NCBI RefSeq assembly: GCF_003003355.1
Contig: NZ_PVTQ01000015.1
Coordinates: 1-64,000, forward strand
Reading direction: 5' to 3'
Origin: Donghicola tyrosinivorans
GTDB taxonomy: Bacteria > Pseudomonadota > Alphaproteobacteria > Rhodobacterales > Rhodobacteraceae
Length of the DNA: 64,000 bases
Under the pieces are notes generated by a model. It did not search any database, was not told where the DNA came from, and saw only the letters and a list, made by a program, of their open reading frames with translations. Positions 36,339 through 47,042 of this stretch are shown here, one piece after another (the stretch's first letter is position 1; each line of letters starts with the position of its first letter). Made by a program: the position numbers and the translations under genes.

Positions 36339-37319
36339 ATGATGAAGATTTCCAAGTTTGCCGCTGTATCTGTGCTGGCACTGACCACCGTTGCTGGCGC
36401 TGCCGGTGCAGAAGAATGGCGCGGTTGGGCGATCCACCCCGAGGATTACCCGAACACTGTGGCCATGCAGGCATTCGCCGACAAAGTGGCCGAAGTTACC
36501 GAAGGTCGCGTGACCCCCACCGTTTACGCGAACGGCATTCTGGGCAGCCAGCCCGACGCGATCGAGCAGGTGCGCAGCGGCGCGCTGGCTTGGGCGAACT
36601 TCAACATGGGCCCGATGGGCGAAATCGTTCCTGCGACCAACGTTCTGTCGCTGCCCTTCATCTTCCGTGATGTGGACCAGATGCACCACGCTATGGACGG
36701 CGCGGTTGGCCAGCAGTTCAGCGACGCGCTGACCGAGGCGGGCATCGTAGCTTTGTCGTGGTACGACAGCGGCTCGCGCAGCTTCTACAACACCAAAAAG
36801 CCGATCCACTCGCCTGCCGATATGGAAGGCATGAAGTTCCGGGTGATGAACAACGATCTCTACGTTCAGATGGTTGACCAACTGGGCGGCAACGCGACCC
36901 CGATGGCATATGGCGAAGTTTACCAGTCGCTGCAGACCGGCGTGATCGACGGCGCAGAGAACAACTACCCCTCGTATGAGAGCTCGAACCACTACGAGGT
37001 TGCCAAGTATTACTCGATCACCAACCACCTGATCATCCCCGAGTGTCTCTGTGTGGCCGCTTCGGTTTGGGAAGGCGTTTCGGACGAGGACAAAGTTGCG
37101 ATCAAAGCCGCAGCAATGGAATCCGCCCAGTTGCAGCGTCAGCTGTGGGCCGAGCGTGAAGGCGTCAGCCTTGAGAAGGTCAAAGCCTCGGGTGTGGAAG
37201 TGAACAACGTGGATGATCCGGCGGCGTTCCAGTCGGCCATGGGTCCGGTCTACGACGGTTTCATCGCCGCGAACCCCGATCTGGCACAGCTGATCGCTGA
37301 CATTCAGGCCACCGAATAA
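36339..37319 (+). CDS. TRAP transporter solute-binding protein (DctP family), probably for uronates
   Basis: A 326-residue periplasmic protein with a signal peptide ending GAAGA-EEW. The DctP hallmarks are present: GMKFRVMNNDLYVQMVDQLG and MAYGEVYQSLQTGVIDGAENNY. TRAP binding proteins capture organic acids. Here the uronate dehydrogenase and downstream genes make galacturonate or glucuronate the likely ligand. It is the first gene of the uronate operon with a GGGAGGA site. Confidence 0.9.
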   Translation: MMKISKFAAVSVLALTTVAGAAGAEEWRGWAIHPEDYPNTVAMQAFADKVAEVTEGRVTPTVYANGILGSQPDAIEQVRSGALAWANFNMGPMGEIVPATNVLSLPFIFRDVDQMHHAMDGAVGQQFSDALTEAGIVALSWYDSGSRSFYNTKKPIHSPADMEGMKFRVMNNDLYVQMVDQLGGNATPMAYGEVYQSLQTGVIDGAENNYPSYESSNHYEVAKYYSITNHLIIPECLCVAASVWEGVSDEDKVAIKAAAMESAQLQRQLWAEREGVSLEKVKASGVEVNNVDDPAAFQSAMGPVYDGFIAANPDLAQLIADIQATE

Positions 37320-37388
37320 GATCTGAGTGAAACATGGCGCGTGGCGGTCAAGGGTTGCCGCGCGCTGATTTATCGGCGGGGGAATTGA

Positions 37389-37907
37389 ATGACGACTGAA
37401 ACACTAACGCCGCACGGGCCGGTTTACCGCGTGCTTGCCGCTATTGCGCAGACCTGTCTGGTTTGTGCAGGCGTGATGCTGGTGACCTTGATCCTGATCT
37501 TTGGCTGGCTGGTCTGGGGCCGCTACGTGATGAACGACACCCCCACATGGGTCGAGCAACTGTCCCTTCTGCTGGTAGTCTGGATCACCTTTCTGGGCGC
37601 GGCTGCAGGTGTGTGGAACAAAAGCCACCTGTCCATCGATTTCATCCGCGAAATGCTGCCCGATCCCTTGCGCGTGCCGATGCGTTGGCTGGCGGTGATC
37701 GGCGTGCTGATCTTTGGCGGCTTTCTTGCGTGGCAAGGCTATGTGCTGGCCGAAAAGACGTGGCCCCGTGTGATCCCGATGCTTGGCATCAACGAAGGCT
37801 GGCGCGCGGTGCCTATGGCCATCTGTGGTGCCCTGTCGGTGGTCTTTTCCCTCTATCATCTGGGCGAGTTGGCCCGTGGTGAATACCAGCTAGTAGGAGA
37901 GCCGTAA
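37389..37907 (+). CDS. TRAP transporter small permease (DctQ family)
   Basis: A 172-residue inner-membrane protein with four hydrophobic segments. The motif RYVMNDTPTWVEQLSLLLVVWITFLGAA is characteristic of DctQ. It forms the small membrane subunit with the DctM protein that follows directly. Length is normal. Confidence 0.9.
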   Translation: MTTETLTPHGPVYRVLAAIAQTCLVCAGVMLVTLILIFGWLVWGRYVMNDTPTWVEQLSLLLVVWITFLGAAAGVWNKSHLSIDFIREMLPDPLRVPMRWLAVIGVLIFGGFLAWQGYVLAEKTWPRVIPMLGINEGWRAVPMAICGALSVVFSLYHLGELARGEYQLVGEP

Positions 37908-39185
37908 GTGGGCCTGTCTGTACTATTCGGAGTTTTCGCGCTGGGGCTGTTCTGCGGGATGCCTGTGGCATTTGCGCTAGGTTTGGCCTCGGTCGCCGGT
38001 TTCCTTTACGAAGGCCTGCCCTTGTTCATCGGCTTCCAGCGGGTGTTGTCGGGCGTGTCGGTGTTCTCGCTGCTGGCGATCCCGTTCTTTATCTTCGCCG
38101 GCGAGTTGATGATGCAGGGCGGTATCGCCAACCGTCTGGTCAAGCTGGCCGCCAGTGCCGTGGGATCGCTTCGTGGTGGTCTGGGCGTGGTGAACGTTCT
38201 GTCCTCGATGCTGTTTGGCGGGATTTCGGGGTCGGCCGTGGCCGATACCTCGGCGCTGGGATCGATCCTGATCCCCGTGATGAAGGAAAAGGGCTATGAT
38301 CCAGACTATGCGGTGAACGTGACGGTGACGTCCTCGGTCGCAGGTGTGGTCATCCCGCCCTCGCACAACATGATCCTTTACGCAGTGGCGGCAGGGGGCA
38401 TGTCGGTGTCCAAGCTGTTCATTGCGGGCATCATTCCCGGTGTTCTGATGTGCCTGTGTCTGGCGCTGGTGGCCTATTGGGTTGCAGTACGCCGTGGCTA
38501 TCCCGCCGAGACTTTCCCCGGTTTCAAAGCTCTGGGTGTGGCGACTATCGTGGCGCTGCCCGGACTGATGACGGCGGTGATCATCGTAGGCGGCGTGTTG
38601 TCGGGCGTGATGACCGTGACGGAATCCGGTGCCTTCGGCGCGATCTGGGCGATCCTTGTGACGACCTTTGTGTACCGTGAACTGACGTGGCCTGCGTTCA
38701 AGGCGGCGGTGATCACTTCGGTCCGTACAACGGCGCTGGTGATGCTGCTTGTGGCGACGGCTTCGGCCTTTAGCTACCTCTTGGCCCTCTACCGTGTGCC
38801 GGACCTGCTTGCAAATTTTGTTACCGGTATCAGTGACAATCCGATTATCATCCTGTTACTGATCAACCTGATCCTGCTTGTCTTGGGAATGATCATGGAT
38901 ATGGCCGCGCTGATCCTGATTTGTACGCCGATCTTTTTGCCTGTGGCCGTGGGCCTTGGCATGGACCCTGTGCAATTTGGTGTGATCCTGATGATGAACC
39001 TTGGCCTTGGTCTGTGTACCCCGCCTGTTGGCGCCTGCCTCTTTGTGGGCTGCGTGGTCGGCAAGGTCAGGATCGAGCAGGCTGTGCGCACGATTGGTCC
39101 TTTTTACCTCGCAATTCTGGTGGCCCTGATGTTGGTCACCTACGTCCCGGCATTCTCTATGTTCCTGCCGGGCCTGATGGAGTAA
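37908..39185 (+). CDS. TRAP transporter large permease (DctM family)
   Basis: A 425-residue membrane protein with about twelve hydrophobic segments that forms the sodium-driven channel. Family features include LLAIPFFIFAGELMMQGGIANRLVKLA, the SGSAVADTSALGSILIPVM loop and a VVIPPSHNMILYAVAAGG region. The GTG start follows the dctQ stop directly and has AGGAGA upstream. Confidence 0.92.
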   Translation: MGLSVLFGVFALGLFCGMPVAFALGLASVAGFLYEGLPLFIGFQRVLSGVSVFSLLAIPFFIFAGELMMQGGIANRLVKLAASAVGSLRGGLGVVNVLSSMLFGGISGSAVADTSALGSILIPVMKEKGYDPDYAVNVTVTSSVAGVVIPPSHNMILYAVAAGGMSVSKLFIAGIIPGVLMCLCLALVAYWVAVRRGYPAETFPGFKALGVATIVALPGLMTAVIIVGGVLSGVMTVTESGAFGAIWAILVTTFVYRELTWPAFKAAVITSVRTTALVMLLVATASAFSYLLALYRVPDLLANFVTGISDNPIIILLLINLILLVLGMIMDMAALILICTPIFLPVAVGLGMDPVQFGVILMMNLGLGLCTPPVGACLFVGCVVGKVRIEQAVRTIGPFYLAILVALMLVTYVPAFSMFLPGLME

Positions 39186-39189
39186 CCCG

Positions 39190-39984
39190 ATGAAACGACT
39201 ATTGATCACTGGTGCCGCTGGCGGCGTGGGCCGCGTGGCCCGCACCCGGCTGGCCCATCTGGCCGATGTTATCCGCCTGTCCGACATTGCCGATCTGGGC
39301 GAGGCCGGTCCGAACGAAGAACTGGTCCAGTGCGATCTGTCCGATGAGGCGGCGGTGTTTGAACTGGTCAAGGATTGCGACGCTATCCTTCACTTGGGCG
39401 GCGTGTCGATTGAGCGGACCTATGACGAGATTGACGCTGGCAACCTGCGCGGGGTTTATAACCTCTATGAGGCCGCGCGGGCGAACGGGATGCCGCGGAT
39501 CGTCTTTGCAAGCTCGAACCACACGATCGGGTACTATGAGCAGGACCAGCGTCTGACCGTTGACATGCCGACAAAGCCTGATGGCTGGTACGGGGTGTCC
39601 AAGGTCTTTGGCGAGGCGGTGGCCCATATGTACCACCAGAAGTTCGGGCAAGAGACTGCGATCCTGCGTATCGGGTCGCTGTTCGACAAGCCGGTGGACC
39701 GCCGGATGATGGCCACATGGTTTAGCTTTGACGATTTCGTTTCCTTGATGGAGCGGGTCTTTGCTGTGCCGCGTCTGGGGTGCCCGACGATCTGGGGGGC
39801 CTCGGCCAACACCTGCGGGTGGTGGGACAACAGCCATATCGGCTGGCTTGGCTGGACGCCGAAAGACGACAGCGAGGTATTCCGCGCCGAGATCGAGCAG
39901 CAGCCCAAGCGGCCTGCGGATGCGCCGGATGTGATCTACCAAGGCGGCATGTTTACGGCCAATCCGGTGTTCCGGAACGAGTGA
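39190..39984 (+). CDS. udh: Uronate dehydrogenase
   Basis: A 264-residue NAD-dependent short-chain dehydrogenase that oxidises D-galacturonate or D-glucuronate to the aldarolactone. It has the nucleotide motif TGAAGGVGR near residue 8 and catalytic Tyr134 and Lys138 in GWYGVSK. The ASSNHTIGYY and WGASANTCGWWDNSHIG blocks are shared with Agrobacterium Udh. It starts the catabolic part of the operon after the TRAP genes. Confidence 0.93.
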   Translation: MKRLLITGAAGGVGRVARTRLAHLADVIRLSDIADLGEAGPNEELVQCDLSDEAAVFELVKDCDAILHLGGVSIERTYDEIDAGNLRGVYNLYEAARANGMPRIVFASSNHTIGYYEQDQRLTVDMPTKPDGWYGVSKVFGEAVAHMYHQKFGQETAILRIGSLFDKPVDRRMMATWFSFDDFVSLMERVFAVPRLGCPTIWGASANTCGWWDNSHIGWLGWTPKDDSEVFRAEIEQQPKRPADAPDVIYQGGMFTANPVFRNE

Positions 39985-40031
39985 AATCTGGATCTCGCTG
40001 GATCGGCGTCGGCGCCTTTGGTGCGCTGTGG

Positions 40032-40068
40032 ATCGCCTCCGGCGGGAGTATTTTTATCATGAAGAAGC
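40032..40068 (+). repeat. Small hairpin-plus-T element of Rhodobacteraceae intergenic type
   Basis: CTCC-GGCG-GGAG followed by TATTTTT, then an ATCATGAAGAAG tail. Similar CCTCCGGCGGGAGTATTTTT strings recur between genes in this family as far as I recall. It lies between udh and the aldehyde dehydrogenase and may be a weak terminator. Confidence 0.45.
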
Positions 40069-40123
40069 ATTGGCTGCTTTTTGCTGCGTTGTCGCGGCGG
40101 GGCGGTTTTGAGGGAGAGTTGTG

Positions 40124-42566
<2,443 letters not shown>

Positions 42567-42576
42567 GGAGCCGCCC

Positions 42577-43713
42577 ATGAAAATCACCGAGGTTCGTACC
42601 CACCTGCTGGAACATCGCCTTGAGACGCCGTTTGAAAGCGCCTCGATGCGGTTTGATCGCCGCGCCCATGTTCTGGTCGAGGTGATCTGTGACGATGGCA
42701 CCATCGGCTGGGGCGAATGTTTGGGGCCAGCGCGTCCCAACGCCTCGGTGGTGCAGGCGTATAAGGGCTGGCTGATCGGCCAGAACCCCCTAGAGACCGA
42801 GAAGATCTGGGCCACCTGCTATAATGCGCTGCGCGATCAGGGGCAGCGCGGTTTGGCGGTGACGGCGCTTTCGGGCATCGACATTGCGCTGTGGGACATC
42901 AAGGGCAAGGTGCTGGGGCAGTCCGTGTCCATGCTGCTTGGCGGGCGGTTCCGCGACAGCGTCAAGGCCTATGCCACTGGCAGCTTCAAGCGTGATGGTG
43001 TGGACCGTGTGCAGGACAACGCGGATGAAATGGCAGCGCACAAGGCGGCTGGTTTCCATGCGGCGAAGATCAAGATCGGCTTTGATGTCGAAGAGGACCT
43101 GCGCGTCATCAAAGCTGTGCGTGAGGTTATGGGCGACGACATGCGCCTGATGATCGATGCGAACCACGGCTATGACGTGGTGGACGCGGTCCGTCTTGGC
43201 AACAAGGCAGCGGACTATGGCATTGATTGGTTCGAAGAGCCCGTCGTTCCCGAACAACTGGGTGCCTACGCTGATGTACGCGCCCGCCAGCCGATCCCTA
43301 TTGCGGGCGGTGAGACATGGCACACCCGTTGGGGCTTTGTTGAACCCTTTGCCAAGCGTCTGGTGGATATTGCGCAGCCTGACCTTTGCGGGGTGGGCGG
43401 CTTTACCGAGATGCGCCGCGTGGCCGATATGGCGGCGACCAGCGGTATCCGTCTGGTGCCTCATGTCTGGGGCACTGGCGTTCAGATCGCGGCGGCCCTG
43501 CAGTGGATGGCGGCGCAAATCCCCAGCCCTGTGCGCCCCTCTCCGGTGGCTCCGATCATGGAGTTCGACCGCACCCATAACCCCTTCCGTCAGGCGGTTC
43601 TGACCACGCCGATCGAACATGAAAACGGTGTGGTGCAAATTCCGAACGCGCCCGGTTTGGGGATCGAAATCAACCGCGACGCCCTGCGCGAATTCGCGAT
43701 GAAAGACGACTGA
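42577..43713 (+). CDS. gci: D-galactarolactone cycloisomerase
   Basis: A 378-residue enolase-superfamily enzyme that opens D-galactaro- or glucaro-lactone to 5-keto-4-deoxy-D-glucarate. The N-terminal block EVRTHLLEHRLETPFESAS and the active-site strings KIKIGFDVEEDLR, MRLMIDANHGY, WFEEPVVPEQL and PHVWGTGVQIAAALQ agree with Agrobacterium Gci, from memory over most of the length. It needs Mg2+, bound by Asp/Glu residues of those motifs. It follows kdgD by 10 bases. Confidence 0.93.
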   Translation: MKITEVRTHLLEHRLETPFESASMRFDRRAHVLVEVICDDGTIGWGECLGPARPNASVVQAYKGWLIGQNPLETEKIWATCYNALRDQGQRGLAVTALSGIDIALWDIKGKVLGQSVSMLLGGRFRDSVKAYATGSFKRDGVDRVQDNADEMAAHKAAGFHAAKIKIGFDVEEDLRVIKAVREVMGDDMRLMIDANHGYDVVDAVRLGNKAADYGIDWFEEPVVPEQLGAYADVRARQPIPIAGGETWHTRWGFVEPFAKRLVDIAQPDLCGVGGFTEMRRVADMAATSGIRLVPHVWGTGVQIAAALQWMAAQIPSPVRPSPVAPIMEFDRTHNPFRQAVLTTPIEHENGVVQIPNAPGLGIEINRDALREFAMKDD

Positions 43714-44576
43714 TGATTGACCGTAAACTGACCGGCGAGCCGCCAAAGACCATCCTGCCCAAGGGCACCATCGACACGCAGATGCATATGTATGTGCCCG
43801 GCTTCCCCTCGGTCGAGGGTGGTCCGGGCCTGCCGCCTGCGCCTTTGCCGACGCCGGATATGTACCGCACTGCGATGGAGTGGCTGGGGGTCGACCGTGT
43901 GGTGATTACTCAAGGCAACGCGCACCAGAAAGACAACGCCTGCCTTCTGGCTTGTCTGGCCGAGATGGGCGAACTGGCGCGGGGCGTGGCCGCGATTGAC
44001 GGGCAAACTTCCGAGGCCGAGGTCGAACGTCTGGATGCCGCCGGTATCGTCGGCGCGCGCATCATGGACCTGCCCGGTGGGGCCGTGGGCTTGTCCGAAC
44101 TTGAGGCCGTTGATGGCATCTGCGCGAACGCGGGATGGATGACTGCTGTGCAGTTTGACGGCACCGCCTTGCCCGAGCTTGAAAGCCGCTTGGCCGCCTT
44201 GCAATCGCGCTGGGTTCTGGACCATCACGGCAAGATTTTCGGCGGCGTCACGGACGAACATATCGCGGTGATCAAACGTCTGATCGACAAGGGGAACGTC
44301 TGGTTCAAATTCGCCGGTTGCTATGAGGCAACCCTGACCAGCGGCCCTGATTACCCCGATATCGCCAAGGTCGCCCGCGAGATTGCCGCCTACGCCCCAG
44401 AGCGCATCGTTTGGGGCACCAATTGGCCGCACAATCTGGCGAAAAAGACCGAAGATTACCCCGATGACGCGGCCCTGCTGGATACCGTAATGGGTTGGCT
44501 TCCCGATGAAAAAGCCATGCAGTTGGCTCTGGTATACAATCCGCAATCGCTCTACGGTTTCCCCGACTGGGGGTGA
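43713..44576 (+). CDS. gli: D-galactarolactone isomerase (amidohydrolase family)
   Basis: A 287-residue amidohydrolase-related TIM-barrel protein. The IDTQMHMYVPGFPS opening has the metal-type His motif, and IVWGTNWPHNLAKK near the end is characteristic. In Agrobacterium Gli converts the 1,5-lactone into the 1,4-lactone before Gci. The ATG overlaps the gci stop by one base. Confidence 0.9.
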   Translation: MIDRKLTGEPPKTILPKGTIDTQMHMYVPGFPSVEGGPGLPPAPLPTPDMYRTAMEWLGVDRVVITQGNAHQKDNACLLACLAEMGELARGVAAIDGQTSEAEVERLDAAGIVGARIMDLPGGAVGLSELEAVDGICANAGWMTAVQFDGTALPELESRLAALQSRWVLDHHGKIFGGVTDEHIAVIKRLIDKGNVWFKFAGCYEATLTSGPDYPDIAKVAREIAAYAPERIVWGTNWPHNLAKKTEDYPDDAALLDTVMGWLPDEKAMQLALVYNPQSLYGFPDWG

Positions 44577-44579
44577 GGA

Positions 44580-45479
44580 ATGCGTATAGTTTGCATCGGC
44601 GAATGTATGATTGAACTTTCGGGCTCCGGAGAGGATCTCTGGCGTTCGGGCTTTGCGGGGGACACGTTCAATACGGCGTGGTACGCGCGGGCTTTGATGA
44701 CGGGCGGAACGGTGGATTATGTGACCACTGTCGGCTCTGATCCGCTGTCAGAGCGGATGCTGGCCTTTATGGCCTCGGGCGGAATCGGGACGGACCATAT
44801 CACCCGCCATCCCAGCCGCGTGCCGGGTATGTATCTGATCACCCTGAAAGACGGCGAACGCAGCTTTACCTACTGGCGTGACAGTTCCGCGGCGCGGTGT
44901 CTGGCCGATGATCCTGACGCTGTTGCGGCGGCCGTGGGTGGGGCCGATCTGGTCTATCTGTCGGGGATTACTCTGGGCGTTCTGACCTCTGACCGCCGTG
45001 CGGCGCTGCTCGAAGTTCTGAAGGGTCGCAACGTGGCCTTTGACCCGAACCTGCGCCCGCGCCTGTGGCCGGATACGGAAACCATGTGCGCGGCGATCAT
45101 GGACGCGGCCCACGTCAGCCGCATCGCGCTGCCCTCGTATGAGGATGAAGCGGATTTCTTCGGGGATGCCGATGAGATGGCCACCTTGCAACGCTACGCC
45201 GATGCAGGCGCGACCGAGATCGTGGTCAAGAACGGCGGCGGCACCATGCTGGTGCTGGCGGACGGAGACATCACCACAGTTGATCCGGGCCCGAAGGTCC
45301 AGCCCGTGGACACCACGGGGGCAGGGGACAGCTTTAACGGGGCCTATTTCAGCGCCCGCATGGCAGGTCTTGGACCGGTTGAGGCTGCAAAGGCCGCCCA
45401 CCAGATGGCTGCCCGAGTGATCACTCATCGCGGGGCTCTAATGCCTATGGACCTGATCCGGCAGGAGACTGCCGCATGA
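44580..45479 (+). CDS. kdgK: 2-dehydro-3-deoxygluconate kinase (PfkB family)
   Basis: A 299-residue ribokinase-family sugar kinase with a C-terminal catalytic motif DTTGAGDSFNGAYFSA carrying the base Asp. The N-terminal IGECMIELSG region matches KDG kinases. It would yield 2-dehydro-3-deoxy-6-phosphogluconate, but no Eda aldolase is in the window. It is not needed for the oxidative route encoded upstream, so it may serve pectin- or alginate-derived KDG. Confidence 0.85.
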   Translation: MRIVCIGECMIELSGSGEDLWRSGFAGDTFNTAWYARALMTGGTVDYVTTVGSDPLSERMLAFMASGGIGTDHITRHPSRVPGMYLITLKDGERSFTYWRDSSAARCLADDPDAVAAAVGGADLVYLSGITLGVLTSDRRAALLEVLKGRNVAFDPNLRPRLWPDTETMCAAIMDAAHVSRIALPSYEDEADFFGDADEMATLQRYADAGATEIVVKNGGGTMLVLADGDITTVDPGPKVQPVDTTGAGDSFNGAYFSARMAGLGPVEAAKAAHQMAARVITHRGALMPMDLIRQETAA

Positions 45480-46102
45480 CCCGCATTCTGGCCTTCGGCG
45501 ACAGTCTGACATGGGGGCATCGCCCCGAAGACGGCCAGCGCCATGCGCCTGAATTCCTGTGGCCCAATGTGCTGGCCGGCAAGTTGGGGGTTGAGGTGAT
45601 CAGCGAAGGACTAGGTGGCCGGACCACCGCCTTTGATGATCATACCGGACCGTGCTGCCGGAACGGGGTCAAGGTGCTGCCGATCCTCTTGCACAGTCAT
45701 ATCCCGCTGGATCTGGTGATCATTATGCTTGGGACCAATGACCTGAAGCCTGCTGTCGTTGGTACGGCCGAAGGGGCCACAGCGGGGATGAAGCGGCTGG
45801 TTCAGATCGTGCAGTGCCACGCTTATCAGGGTCTCTCGGCAGTTCCCAAAGTGCTGGTCGTCGCGCCGCCGCCTTGCGTGATCGGACCAGACGGGAAAAC
45901 TGCCGCGACCCGCGACGTGGCCGAGACACATCGCCTTGCACCGCTCTATGAGGAACTGACGCAAGCAATGGGTGTGTCATTCTGGGATGCGGGGTGTGTG
46001 GCAGAGGCATCGCCCATCGACGGCGTTCATCTGGATGCGGCCAGCACAGCCGCTATCGGCGCAGGGTTGGAAGCGCCTGTTCGGGCGCTACTTTCTATCT
46101 GA
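45476..46102 (+). CDS. SGNH/GDSL-type esterase
   Basis: A 208-residue hydrolase with block I FGDSLTWG (catalytic Ser10), block III GTNDLKP and block V DGVHLD (His). No signal peptide is visible, so it is cytoplasmic. It overlaps kdgK by 4 bases and ends the operon. It might deacetylate a sugar acid or hydrolyse a lactone, but the substrate is unknown. Confidence 0.82.
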   Translation: MTRILAFGDSLTWGHRPEDGQRHAPEFLWPNVLAGKLGVEVISEGLGGRTTAFDDHTGPCCRNGVKVLPILLHSHIPLDLVIIMLGTNDLKPAVVGTAEGATAGMKRLVQIVQCHAYQGLSAVPKVLVVAPPPCVIGPDGKTAATRDVAETHRLAPLYEELTQAMGVSFWDAGCVAEASPIDGVHLDAASTAAIGAGLEAPVRALLSI

Positions 46103-46103
46103 A

Positions 46104-46131
46104 CGAAAAAGGGGGCCGTTTTGGCCCCCGT
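46104..46131. terminator. Terminator between the uronate operon and gntR
   Basis: GGGGGCC and GGCCCCC pair around GTTTT. On the minus strand five T follow, ending gntR; the plus side has a weaker TTCTT. Confidence 0.85.
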
Positions 46132-46133
46132 TC

Positions 46134-46862
46134 TTATCCGCCAGTGCCCCGCAGTAGATTGCGGTAGCGTTGCTGACTGCCGCGCAGGTGCGTGCGCATG
46201 GCCGCGCGGGCGGCGTCCTCATCCCCGTTCAGAATAGCGGTGACGATCTTGTCGTGTTCGTCATTGATCATCTCGCCATAACGCTCGGCCATGGGAACTT
46301 GGGTCTGGGAATCCAGCGCGCGGCGGGGAATGCTGTTGGCCCCGACCATGATCAGAAACTCGGGGAAGCGCGGATTGTTCGTCGCCTCGGCAATCGCCAG
46401 ATGCAGGGCAAAGTCCTCTTCGGAAGAGTTTCGCCCCGCGCTGTTGCACAGGGTCACGGCGCGCAAGCATTCCAGAATATATTCTTCCTGCGACGGGCTG
46501 CGGCGCTGTGCTGCCAGTCCTGCGGCCTCAACCTCGACAGCGGTGCGCAGTTCCAGCAGTTCTATCACCGAGGACAGGCGGTCCATATCCACATCCGAGA
46601 ACGGCGCAGGCACTGGTGCCTCAGGCTCTAGCACATAGACGCCCGAACCCTGTCGCGGTTCAACCAATCCATCGGCGCGCAGGGCTGCCACGGCTTCGCG
46701 GACAACAGTTCGGCTGACGCCATGTTCACGGGTAAGTTGCGCTTCGCTGGGAAGGCGCTCTCCGATGCGGAAATGTCCGGATTCGATCTGTTGGCGCAGG
46801 GCATCGCGTAGGCTGGCAACCAAGGTCTTTCGGGCTGGCTGGGAAATGGGTCTGCTCCACAT
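46134..46862 (-). CDS. GntR/FadR-family repressor, probably of the uronate operon
   Basis: A 242-residue regulator with an N-terminal winged helix (RLPSEAQLTREHGVSRTVVREAVAAL, residues 38-63) and a C-terminal FCD ligand domain whose metal His residues lie in FALHLAIAEATNNP and the NDEHDKIVTAIL/RTHLRG region. It faces the uronate operon and is probably its repressor, acting at the 15-bp repeats. The effector would be a uronate or its lactone. I see no copy of the repeat at its own promoter. Confidence 0.88.
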   Translation of the reverse strand: MWSRPISQPARKTLVASLRDALRQQIESGHFRIGERLPSEAQLTREHGVSRTVVREAVAALRADGLVEPRQGSGVYVLEPEAPVPAPFSDVDMDRLSSVIELLELRTAVEVEAAGLAAQRRSPSQEEYILECLRAVTLCNSAGRNSSEEDFALHLAIAEATNNPRFPEFLIMVGANSIPRRALDSQTQVPMAERYGEMINDEHDKIVTAILNGDEDAARAAMRTHLRGSQQRYRNLLRGTGG

Positions 46863-47042
46863 GTTCTGTAGGGTTGGGCGAGTTTACCTGACGCAAAGGG
46901 CGCGTCAATCGAACATCGGGATAGTGTGCGCAGATGTCCCCTACAAACGATAGGAAACAAGGGGCGAAAATTGTGATTTTCTGCGGAACCTTTCCCGAGC
47001 CAGAAGGTTTGTCCCCTGTAGCACTTTGTCTGGGCCAAATCC

